From: Hyphomicrobiales bacterium
GTDB lineage: Bacteria > Pseudomonadota > Alphaproteobacteria > Rhizobiales > Devosiaceae
Direction of reading: 5' to 3'
Assembly (NCBI GenBank): GCA_015487515.1
Contig: WFPQ01000172.1
Coordinates: 1-5,362 of the forward strand
DNA: 5,362 bases
Under the pieces are notes generated by a model. The model was not told the DNA's origin, made no database searches, and worked only from the letters and a program-made list of their open reading frames with translations. A program made the translations under genes and the position numbers. Below are positions 1 through 5,328 of the stretch, piece after piece. The stretch's first letter is position 1, and the number at the start of each line of letters is the position of its first letter.

Positions 1-1245
1 GTGGCCTCGATAGCGGAAGTGGTTGATGTCAATGCCACCTATCGTGAAGATGGCAGTGTCAGGCTGCTGACCCGTTCCGGGGTGGCCCTGCTCGACCAGA
101 GGCAGTCGGTGTTCTCGTTTCAGGATGCGGGAATCCTGTCGCCGAATTCCCTTTATTCCACCAATCCCGCCGAGAGCGGGGTCGGATCGCTTGGCCTGCA
201 GACGGTTTCGGGGCTTTCCGTGGACCTGGTGGGGCAGGGCATATTGCAATCGGGCAAGCTGGGGGCGCTGGTGGAATTGCGGGACAGTACCCTGGTGCAG
301 GTGCAGAGCCAGCTTGATGACATTGCCGCGGGACTGGCCCAGTCGCTGTCGAGCATTACCGTGGCTTCTTCGGCGGTGACCGCGGGAGCCCAGGAGGGAC
401 TTGAGGTGGACCTGGCCCTGGTGCAGCCGGGCAACGGCTTTACCCTGCAATATACGGAAGGGGGGATTGTCAGCAATGTAAGGGTAGTGCGGGTTGATGA
501 CAGTTCACTGCTGCCGATGGACAATGTGGGCCCCGACGGAGTCCGGGTGATCGGGCTGGACTTTTCGTCCGGCATCGGTGCGGTGGCCAGCAGCCTTGAC
601 AGCACCCTTGGCACGGCGATTTCGGTTTCAAACCCTTCGGGCAGCATTCTAAGGGTGCTGGATGATGGGGCCGGGGCAACCAGCGACATCAACGGGCTGG
701 AGGCCACCTACACGGCAGGCAATGTGCAGGATGGCAACCTGGCCCTGCCCCTGTTCGTTGATACGGGAGACCTGGCCTTTACCAACTCCCTTGACGGGGG
801 AGCGCAAAAAACCGGGTTTGCCGGGCGCATTTCCATAAACAGTGCCGTGAACCTGGATAATTCCCTGATGGTGCAATACAGTGCGACCTCATCCCTGGGG
901 GATGCGGCGCGGGCAAACGACATCTTGCAGCGTCTTGGCAACAGCAGTTTTTCCAGTGATATAACCAGCACCCGGTCCATGGGCCGCATCCAGCTTTCGG
1001 GCAATGTGGGGGCCATGGTTTCCCAGATGCTTTCATTCCAGGGGGCTTCGGTCGAAAAGGCCCAGTCCGTCAATACCACCAATGAACTGTCCATGGAGGC
1101 CCTGAATGCCCGGATGGAAGAGAAATACGGGGTGGATGTGGACAAGGAGATGGCGATGCTGCTCGAACTGCAGACGGCCTATGCCGCAAATGCAAGGGTC
1201 CTGTCGGCGGTGCAGGAACTGCTCAACACCCTGATGAGAATCTAG
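1..1245 (+). CDS. flgK: Flagellar hook-associated protein 1 FlgK, C-terminal part (5'-truncated by window edge)
   Basis: FlgK is the first hook-filament junction protein. It is exported through the flagellar type III apparatus and joins the hook to FlgL and the filament. The frame is open from base 1, and the GTG there is an internal Val codon, not a supported start, because the opening residues already match the middle of FlgK. About 414 residues are visible; full-length FlgK usually exceeds 450 and is often above 600, so the N-terminal D0/D1 part lies outside. The family stretch SGKLGALVELRD (84-95) is followed by a helical segment. A beta-rich insert (about 130-300) comes next, then the C-terminal helical domain (about 337-414) with NELSMEALNARM, EMAMLLELQTAYAANARVL and a terminal LLNTLMRI. 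That ending is typical of FlgK. The gene stops at TAG 1243-1245, with flgL 39 bp downstream on the same strand, indicating one operon. No frameshift is seen. Identity is secure; only the start is missing. Confidence 0.95.
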   Translation: MASIAEVVDVNATYREDGSVRLLTRSGVALLDQRQSVFSFQDAGILSPNSLYSTNPAESGVGSLGLQTVSGLSVDLVGQGILQSGKLGALVELRDSTLVQVQSQLDDIAAGLAQSLSSITVASSAVTAGAQEGLEVDLALVQPGNGFTLQYTEGGIVSNVRVVRVDDSSLLPMDNVGPDGVRVIGLDFSSGIGAVASSLDSTLGTAISVSNPSGSILRVLDDGAGATSDINGLEATYTAGNVQDGNLALPLFVDTGDLAFTNSLDGGAQKTGFAGRISINSAVNLDNSLMVQYSATSSLGDAARANDILQRLGNSSFSSDITSTRSMGRIQLSGNVGAMVSQMLSFQGASVEKAQSVNTTNELSMEALNARMEEKYGVDVDKEMAMLLELQTAYAANARVLSAVQELLNTLMRI

Positions 1246-1270
1246 GGGCCTGATATGGGTGTCATGGGAC

Positions 1271-1277
1271 AAGGGAG
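1271..1277 (+). promoter_or_regulatory. Ribosome binding site of flgL
   Basis: AAGGGAG lies 7 nt upstream of the flgL ATG at 1285, close to the anti-Shine-Dalgarno complement and at normal spacing. The codon immediately before that ATG (1282-1284) is an in-frame TAG, so the reading frame cannot extend upstream and the start is fixed at 1285 or later. Confidence 0.85.
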
Positions 1278-1284
1278 TGCCTAG

Positions 1285-2784
1285 ATGAACGTGGGAAAAT
1301 CCATTTTTGCAGTCAATCCCGCTTTTTCCAACATTGGCAGAATGCGGGAAAACATGGAGCAGTTGCAGGTGCAGCTGGCCACGGGCAAAAAGGCACAGAC
1401 CCTTTCTGACATGGGGCCGGGTCGGGGAACCAATATCGACATGCGGGCCCAGCTCAGCAAAAGCCAGGCCTTTCAGAAAAACATTTCCATGGTCGGGATC
1501 AGGCTGGACATCCTTGACCTGTCCATCGCCCGGTTCGACCAGATCGAGGGGGAAGTGCGCCAGATGGCAGCAGCGGATTCGGCCGGGGAAGACCAGGTGA
1601 ACCTGGCAACGGCCCAGAACTTTGCCCGCTCCAGCCTGGACGAGGTGATAAACCTGCTCAATACCGATCTTGCCGGGCGCTACATGTTTGCAGGTACCGA
1701 TACGGATGATCCGCCGGTCAAGGGCCTTGAAGCCCTGTTGAACGGAGAGGGCGGGCGTGACGGATTCCGTACCCTTGTTCTTGAGCGCAAGCAGGCGGAT
1801 GCGGGGGCCTCGGGGCTGGGGCGGCTCGCCCTTTCGCAATCCGGCCCGGCAGTCAGCATTGCCGAGGACGGGGTGCATCCATTCGGGTTCAAGCTTTCAG
1901 GCGGTTCCACGGATTCACCGGGGGTGGCCATCTCGGGCCCGGCCGGATCTCCCCCGTCGATGAATGTTACATTCAATTCACAGCCGGTTGCAGGGGAAAA
2001 GGTGTTTCTGACCCTGACCCTGCCCGACAATACCAGCAGGACCATGGAATTGCAGGCGAGCACGGACAATCCGGCGGGAAACGGGAAATTCACCATCGGG
2101 GCCAGCGTGAATGACACGGCGGCAAATTTTCAGGCCGCCCTGCAAACGGTTCTGGGGCAGGAGGTTCAGGGCGAACTGAGCGCCGCCTCGGTATTTGCGG
2201 CAGCGGACAGTTTCTTCAACGGCAACGGGCAAACCATTCAGCGGGTGGACGGCCCGCCCTTTGACAGTGCAACGGCCCTGGTGGCGGCCACCAGCACCGA
2301 TACCATAAACTGGTATGACGGATCCAGCAGCGCCGATCCCCGAAAGTCGGTTTCGGCCCGGGTCGGGGAAACCGCAAGGGTGGATTACGGGGTGGAGGGC
2401 AACGAGGAGGGATTTTTGCAACTGGTCCGCTCGCTGGCAGCGGTTGCAGTCGAGACCTTTTCAAGTACCGATCCGACCTCGGAAGCGCGCTATGATGCGC
2501 TCAGCAAAAGGCAGGTGGCCAGGCTGTCGGAAACCAACAATAACGTGCCCGGATCATTCGAGGTCATCACCATGGAACTGGGGGTGGTCAGAAACGCCAT
2601 GGGCAATTATTCGGACCTGAACACCAATTACCAGAACCAGCTGGAAAAGGTGATATCAAAGCTGGAAAACGTTGCCATAGAAGAGGTGGCGGTGCAGTTG
2701 CAGAACATGCAGATAAGGTTGCAGGCCTCTTATCAGACCATGTCCGTATTGAGCGAACTGACCCTGGTCAATTACATCAGGTGA
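1285..2784 (+). CDS. flgL: Flagellar hook-associated protein 3 FlgL
   Basis: FlgL is the second hook-filament junction protein, the layer between FlgK and the flagellin filament, and is secreted by the flagellar export apparatus. The 499-residue product has the flagellin-like N-terminal helical domain (about 1-145), with LATGKKAQTLSDM at 31-43. The FlgL hallmark GRYMFAGTDTDDPPV lies at 131-145. A long beta-rich insert follows (about 150-375), including a segment at 238-302 (VFLTLTLPDN, TAANFQAALQTVLG) that resembles the small beta modules of flagellin-type proteins. The C-terminal helical domain (about 376-499) ends SELTLVNYIR, typical of FlgL. Enteric FlgL is about 317 residues, so the central domain is enlarged by some 180; larger central domains are common in Alphaproteobacteria. 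The start is set by the ribosome binding site at 1271-1277 and the in-frame stop just before the ATG. flgK precedes it by 39 bp, implying co-transcription. No cysteine is present, as expected for a secreted axial protein. Confidence 0.95.
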   Translation: MNVGKSIFAVNPAFSNIGRMRENMEQLQVQLATGKKAQTLSDMGPGRGTNIDMRAQLSKSQAFQKNISMVGIRLDILDLSIARFDQIEGEVRQMAAADSAGEDQVNLATAQNFARSSLDEVINLLNTDLAGRYMFAGTDTDDPPVKGLEALLNGEGGRDGFRTLVLERKQADAGASGLGRLALSQSGPAVSIAEDGVHPFGFKLSGGSTDSPGVAISGPAGSPPSMNVTFNSQPVAGEKVFLTLTLPDNTSRTMELQASTDNPAGNGKFTIGASVNDTAANFQAALQTVLGQEVQGELSAASVFAAADSFFNGNGQTIQRVDGPPFDSATALVAATSTDTINWYDGSSSADPRKSVSARVGETARVDYGVEGNEEGFLQLVRSLAAVAVETFSSTDPTSEARYDALSKRQVARLSETNNNVPGSFEVITMELGVVRNAMGNYSDLNTNYQNQLEKVISKLENVAIEEVAVQLQNMQIRLQASYQTMSVLSELTLVNYIR

Positions 2785-2827
2785 CCTGTTGGGGCAGATG
2801 ATTTTTTGCTATGGGTGATTTGCTGAC

Positions 2828-2863
2828 ATTGCCGGCTGCCATGATGTCAAGAGCCCCGGCAAT
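2828..2863. repeat. Perfect 8-bp inverted repeat in the convergent spacer
   Basis: ATTGCCGG at 2828-2835 is matched by its exact reverse complement CCGGCAAT at 2856-2863, with 20 nt between. The right arm overlaps a second hairpin at 2852-2872 (AGCCCCG, 7-nt loop, CGGGGTT, with one G-T pair), so the two structures are mutually exclusive in RNA. It lies between convergent flgL and flaF. No T-tract follows on either strand. It could be part of a transcription-end region or a protein-binding palindrome; the sequence does not decide. Confidence 0.5.
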
Positions 2864-2872
2864 ATCGGGGTT

Positions 2873-2893
2873 CTGGGCCGGGAACCGGCCTGG
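2873..2893. terminator. Candidate GC-rich hairpin between convergent flgL and flaF
   Basis: GGCCGG (2876-2881), a GAA loop and CCGGCC (2885-2890) form a perfect 6-bp stem with a 3-nt loop. On the plus strand it can extend by G-U, U-G and C-G pairs to 2873-2893. It sits 88 nt after the flgL stop and 37 nt after the flaF stop, where both transcripts should end. Neither strand has the U-run of a classical intrinsic terminator, so it is a weak candidate for a shared or factor-assisted terminator. The rest of the spacer (2785-2929) holds no credible gene. Confidence 0.3.
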
Positions 2894-2929
2894 CCAGGGC
2901 TGGCTTCGGCCTCAGGGGGCGAAAGTTTT

Positions 2930-3304
2930 CTAGCTATCGGGTTTTTCGAGCAGGCCCAGGGCTACCTGGCGGTTGATGTTGATCAGGACTTCCAGCTTTT
3001 CCGGGGCCGGGGCGCTTTGAATGCGCAGGGTTTCATTCATGATGAAAATGCCCAGATTGGCCACGTTCTGGCGGATCTCGCGGGGAAGGGGGCTGTTTTC
3101 GCTGGTTACTGCCTCCAGAAAAATGGTCCAGAGCTTGCGGTTGTAGGTCAGGACGCGATCCAGGTCGGCGCTGGAGTTTTCCCAGTTGTTCTGAACTTCC
3201 TTCATGTCCCTTGCAGCCTTTGAAAGCAGCTGGGCCTCCAGTTCACTGGGATCCGCCGTCTGTTTCGCCGTCTGCTGATAGGCCTGAGCCGCCTGTTGCT
3301 GCAT
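2930..3304 (-). CDS. flaF: Flagellar biosynthesis regulator FlaF
   Basis: FlaF is a small cytoplasmic protein needed for normal flagellin production and secretion in Alphaproteobacteria; in Caulobacter it acts with flagellin and counterbalances FlbT. The 124-residue product is close to the usual family length and shows its conserved blocks: AAQAY (5-9), ELEAQLLSKAA (21-31), YNRKLWTIF (54-62), LPREIRQNVANLGIFI (73-88) and LEVLININRQVALGL (104-118). It is largely helical, with no signal peptide or membrane segment. The ATG at 3304-3302 is well supported: an in-frame TGA lies two codons upstream (3310-3308), and the conserved AAQAY block begins four residues in, so a later start would remove it. 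The start lies inside flbT, giving a 62-nt overlap in a different frame. A weak G-rich ribosome binding site (complement of 3315-3319) precedes it. It is probably translated from the flbT transcript. The gene ends at TAG (2932-2930). Confidence 0.93.
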   Translation of the reverse strand: MQQQAAQAYQQTAKQTADPSELEAQLLSKAARDMKEVQNNWENSSADLDRVLTYNRKLWTIFLEAVTSENSPLPREIRQNVANLGIFIMNETLRIQSAPAPEKLEVLININRQVALGLLEKPDS

Positions 3305-3680
3305 TTTTCAATAGCCCCCGTTCATACTCTATCAGTTGCCTTGTGGTCCTTAACGCTTTGTATAGGGAACCGGTTAATATCTCGTTATTTATCTTTTCAA
3401 TATAGGGGATCGTGGAGGGGGCGGCCCTGACCAGATCGGAGGTCAGGTCAAAATATTGCTGGCGCAGTTTTTCTATATCGTCTTCCAGGTACATCAGTTG
3501 CACGGTGAAATATATGCGCTTGCAAGGGGTATCGGCGGTCTGGGCGGTCAGAATGTCCTTTTCGCGCAATATGGGGGTCTTGCCGCTGAAATAGAGCTTG
3601 GTGCGCTGGTCGGAATTGGTGATTATGCAATCCCCCACTATCAGGCGTTCTCCGGGCTTGAGTTCAACTTTCAAAGGCAT
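3243..3680 (-). CDS. flbT: Flagellin mRNA regulator FlbT
   Basis: FlbT is a small cytoplasmic regulator that acts post-transcriptionally on flagellin mRNA. In Caulobacter it binds the flagellin 5' leader and promotes decay when the filament cannot be assembled; in other Alphaproteobacteria it can be an activator. The 145-residue product has the family's usual length and its conserved blocks: LKPGERLIVGDCIITN (7-22), TPILREKDILTA (35-46) and RIYFTVQLMYLEDD (55-68), followed by a helical C-terminal half with GSLYKALRTTRQLIEYE (104-120). The last 20 residues are Gly/Ser/Asp-rich and lie wholly in the overlap with flaF, so this tail may be shaped by the FlaF frame. The start ATG (3680-3678) is preceded by a purine-rich ribosome binding region (AGGGG, complement of 3687-3691) at a 6-nt spacing. 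The flagellin gene lies upstream, behind a terminator, so flbT-flaF is likely expressed from readthrough or its own promoter, which I could not identify. Confidence 0.94.
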   Translation of the reverse strand: MPLKVELKPGERLIVGDCIITNSDQRTKLYFSGKTPILREKDILTAQTADTPCKRIYFTVQLMYLEDDIEKLRQQYFDLTSDLVRAAPSTIPYIEKINNEILTGSLYKALRTTRQLIEYERGLLKNAATGGSGLSADGETDGGSQ

Positions 3681-3686
3681 CGGCTT

Positions 3687-3691
3687 CCCCT
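3687..3691 (-). promoter_or_regulatory. Probable ribosome binding site of flbT
   Basis: On the minus strand AGGGG lies 6 nt before the flbT ATG at 3680, within a purine-rich run (3685-3699) that also contains AAGGA farther out. It is imperfect but supports the start that gives the conserved FlbT N-terminus (MPLKVELKPGER). Confidence 0.55.
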
Positions 3692-3729
3692 TTTTCCTTC
3701 GGTTTTCCAGGTTTCATGGAATCGCCTGC

Positions 3730-3790
3730 ATGGGGGTATTTTGCGCGTTTGAGAGGAGTTGAAAAGGGGGAGGGGGAGATTTGGCGGAAA
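3730..3790 (-). promoter_or_regulatory. C-rich, G-poor leader between flagellin terminator and flbT (possible rut-like tract)
   Basis: Read on the minus strand, this stretch is pyrimidine-rich, with runs CCCCC-T-CCCCC (3776-3766) and CCCCC (3736-3732) and very few G residues. The plus-strand counterpart at 3761-3779 is a pure purine run of 19. It begins just downstream of the intrinsic terminator and ends about 50 nt before flbT. C-rich, G-poor unstructured RNA is the profile of Rho loading sites, so it may back up the terminator or act in the flbT leader. This is inference from composition only. No convincing sigma70, sigma54 or sigma28 promoter was found here. Confidence 0.3.
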
Positions 3791-3794
3791 TGGC

Positions 3795-3824
3795 AATAAA
3801 AAGCGGACCCGAAGGCCCGCTTTT
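3795..3824 (-). terminator. Intrinsic terminator of the flagellin gene
   Basis: On the minus strand the stem AAAAGCGGGCC (3824-3814), loop TTCG (3813-3810) and return arm GGTCCGCTTTT (3809-3799) form 11 pairs, followed by more T residues and A (TTTTTATT across 3802-3795). The loop is a stable UUCG tetraloop closed by C-G. The pair 3816/3807 is G-U on the minus RNA but would be an A-C mismatch on the plus RNA, which fixes the orientation towards flagellin. It begins 25 nt after the flagellin stop codon. Confidence 0.9.
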
Positions 3825-3849
3825 ACGAGTTTGCAGGTCTTGAACCCGA

Positions 3850-5280
3850 TCAGAACAGGCGAAGCACTGCCTGGTCGGCCTGGTTGGCCATGGTAAGGGC
3901 AACCGTTGAAAGCTGCTGGCGGGTCTGCAGGGCCAGCATGTTGGCGCCTTCAAGGTTGGTATCGGCCAGGGTAAGGTTGGCGGCACCGGTTTCAAGGGTG
4001 TTGATCAGGTTCTTGGTGAAATGCTGACGAACCTCGACCACCGAAAGGTTCGAGCCGAAGGTGGAAGCCTGCTGACGCAGGGTGGAAATGGCCGTATCAA
4101 GCTCGCTGAGCGAGGTGTTGATGTTGGTATTGGTCTGGAAGCTGTCGGTTGAAGCTTCCGAAATGCCAAGACCGGAGGCATTGAAGGTAACACCGGTAAC
4201 GCTCAGGGAACTGGAGCCGTCTTCGTTGAAAATGACCGAGAGACTGTCACCATTGAGCAGGTTGACACCGTTGTAGCTTGCATCGGAGGCCAACTGGTCG
4301 ATCTGGGAACGAAGGTTGTTGAATTCGGTTTCCAGGGTGGCCCGATCCGACTTGTACGGCGCTTCGGTTGTACCATTGTCGATGCCGACTTCGTCACCAC
4401 CGGCAATCGTCAGGCTGTCGGTTGCGTTGGCCGCGGTGATGGTCACGACATTGCTGGTGATCGAAGCGGTTACGCCGGTAAGAGCGCCAAGGGCAGTTTC
4501 CAGGTCGGCCCTGGTGCTGATGGTGCTCAGATCAATGGTTTCAGCGGTACCGGAATTGACCTGAACGGACAGGGTGCCGGTAAAGCCTGCTACCTGGGAG
4601 TTGGTCGGATTGACCGTGGTGGTATCAAGACCCAGGGCTCCCAGATCCGCGGAAGCCGTTCCTCCGACAGTCAGGCTGTCCGTGTTGTTGGCCGCTGTAA
4701 TGACAATGGCGCCATTGGTCAGGGCAACGGATGCGTTGGCATCGGCATCAAGGGCACTTACCAGGTCGGCAACGGTGCTGGCTGTCCCGATGGTAAAGGT
4801 GGTGGCAGTGTTGTTCCCAACGGTCAGGGTGATGGTTTCGGTATCGGTGAAGCCAAGATCAGTAATCAGATTATCGGTATTGTTAAGAGTCGATACCGTA
4901 CCGGTGATGGTGGCAGCAGTATCATCGGCAATGGTTACCGAACCCGTCAGCGTGGTTGGGGTCGTGGAACCGGCAGGCTTTTGCAGGGCCTGGCGGGCCG
5001 TTGCCTGGGCGGTTTCAACCAGCTTGGTGATGGCCGAGATGCCCTCGTCGGCAGCACGAACCGTCTGGACGGCATTGCCGACCGAATCGAGCAGGCGGTT
5101 GAGATCGCCGGCGCGCGAGTTCAGCGAAGAGGCGGTGAAAAACGCGGTGGGATCATCAAGGGCCGAATTGACTTTGAGGCCGGTGGCCAGATTCTTCTGG
5201 GTCTTGCCCATGAGGGTTGCAGTATTTTGAAGGGAAAGCAGATTGCTGCGCACTGCATTTGAAAGTGATATATCGGCCAT
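3850..5280 (-). CDS. fliC: Flagellin (filament subunit) with long central insert
   Basis: This is the filament subunit, exported through the flagellar type III apparatus and polymerised above FlgL. The 476-residue product (from the ATG at 5280) begins MADISLSNAVRSNLLSLQ, the alphaproteobacterial flagellin N-terminus. The N-terminal D0/D1 helices span about 1-101, with LATGLKVNSALDDPTAFF at 31-48. The C-terminal D1/D0 helices span about 310-476, with ASDASYNGVNLLNG (331-344) and the end AVLRLF. Between them lies a Thr/Ala/Asp-rich beta-type insert (about 102-309) with two related modules at 149-206 and 236-295. There is no Lys or Arg from 102 to 256 and no Cys anywhere. Simple alphaproteobacterial flagellins are nearer 270-300 residues, so the insert explains the length. 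The start at 5280 is preferred over an in-frame TTG at 5298 because AGGAG (5292-5288) sits 7 nt upstream of it. A strong terminator follows. The symbol is generic; paralogues elsewhere in the genome are likely but cannot be seen. Confidence 0.95.
   Translation of the reverse strand: MADISLSNAVRSNLLSLQNTATLMGKTQKNLATGLKVNSALDDPTAFFTASSLNSRAGDLNRLLDSVGNAVQTVRAADEGISAITKLVETAQATARQALQKPAGSTTPTTLTGSVTIADDTAATITGTVSTLNNTDNLITDLGFTDTETITLTVGNNTATTFTIGTASTVADLVSALDADANASVALTNGAIVITAANNTDSLTVGGTASADLGALGLDTTTVNPTNSQVAGFTGTLSVQVNSGTAETIDLSTISTRADLETALGALTGVTASITSNVVTITAANATDSLTIAGGDEVGIDNGTTEAPYKSDRATLETEFNNLRSQIDQLASDASYNGVNLLNGDSLSVIFNEDGSSSLSVTGVTFNASGLGISEASTDSFQTNTNINTSLSELDTAISTLRQQASTFGSNLSVVEVRQHFTKNLINTLETGAANLTLADTNLEGANMLALQTRQQLSTVALTMANQADQAVLRLF
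4396..4575 (-). repeat. Flagellin insert module 2 (residues about 236-295)
   Basis: This is the second copy of a roughly 60-residue beta-rich module inside the flagellin gene. It runs from GTLSVQVNSGT to VVTITAANATDSLTIAGG. Compared with module 1 it shares the order beta strand, Asn/Gly turn, TxADLxxAL helix, beta strand, ITAANxTDSLT. The layout resembles Flagellin_IN-type repeats of flagellins and hook-associated proteins; that assignment is from memory of the family, not a search. Confidence 0.65.
4663..4836 (-). repeat. Flagellin insert module 1 (residues about 149-206)
   Basis: This is the first copy of the module. It runs from TITLTVGNNT through STVADLVSALDAD to IVITAANNTDSLTVGG. The ITAANNTDSLT block lies exactly 87 residues (261 bp) upstream of its counterpart in module 2. 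The DNA shares GACAGCCTGAC (minus strand) at 4680-4670 and 4419-4409. The rest has diverged substantially, so the duplication is old or maintained at protein level. Confidence 0.65.
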
Positions 5281-5287
5281 TTGTGAA

Positions 5288-5292
5288 CTCCT
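5288..5292 (-). promoter_or_regulatory. Ribosome binding site of flagellin
   Basis: AGGAG on the minus strand lies 7 nt upstream of the ATG at 5280, an ideal arrangement. It would be inside the coding region if translation began at the upstream in-frame TTG (5298), so it decides the start. Confidence 0.9.
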
Positions 5293-5315
5293 ATTCAAGG
5301 TCCGAACTACTAACG

Positions 5316-5328
5316 CCTCTTTCTGAGG
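5316..5328 (-). promoter_or_regulatory. Small hairpin in the flagellin 5' leader or upstream region
   Basis: CCTC (5328-5325), a 5-nt loop AGAAA and GAGG (5319-5316) form a short perfect stem 35 nt upstream of the flagellin ATG. In Caulobacter, FlbT acts on the structured 5' leader of a flagellin mRNA, so a leader hairpin is a plausible target. With only 4 bp the stem could also be chance, and the transcription start is unknown. The other bases of 5281-5362 show no clear promoter. Confidence 0.25.

Noticed and set aside
1..3. GTG at base 1 as the start of a short FlgK
   Set aside because: The following residues correspond to the interior of FlgK. The N-terminal helical domain is missing because of the window edge, not because the gene is short.
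1255..1284. Nine-codon mini-ORF (MGVMGQGSA) between flgK and flgL, ending directly before the flgL ATG
   Set aside because: It has no ribosome binding site of its own and contains the flgL one. It only shows that the flgL frame is closed upstream.
1033..1878. Long minus-strand open frame (281 codons) opposite the end of flgK and the start of flgL
   Set aside because: It runs antisense across two secure genes, its translation is rich in His, Pro, Gly and Arg with no recognisable family features, and it arises from the GC-rich codon pattern of the opposite strand.
3664..3717. Minus-strand 17-codon ORF (MKPGKPKEKGEADAFES) overlapping the flbT start, a possible leader peptide
   Set aside because: The ribosome binding site is weak, and the Lys-rich content follows from the purine-rich Shine-Dalgarno region of flbT. 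Nothing supports translation, though conservation in relatives would reopen it.
3732..3776. Possible G-quadruplex on the plus strand from GGGGG runs
   Set aside because: The runs are only three, unevenly spaced with a gap of about 30 nt, and the relevant transcript is from the other strand, where they are C-runs.
4574..5230. Plus-strand open frame (218 codons) antisense to flagellin
   Set aside because: It mirrors the Thr/Ala/Asp-rich flagellin codons as a Val/Ala/Ser-rich translation, has no family features, and the minus-strand gene is certain.
5281..5298. Upstream TTG start (5298) adding MNRSSQ to flagellin
   Set aside because: The extension would place AGGAG inside the gene. The ATG at 5280 has ideal spacing and gives the canonical flagellin N-terminus.
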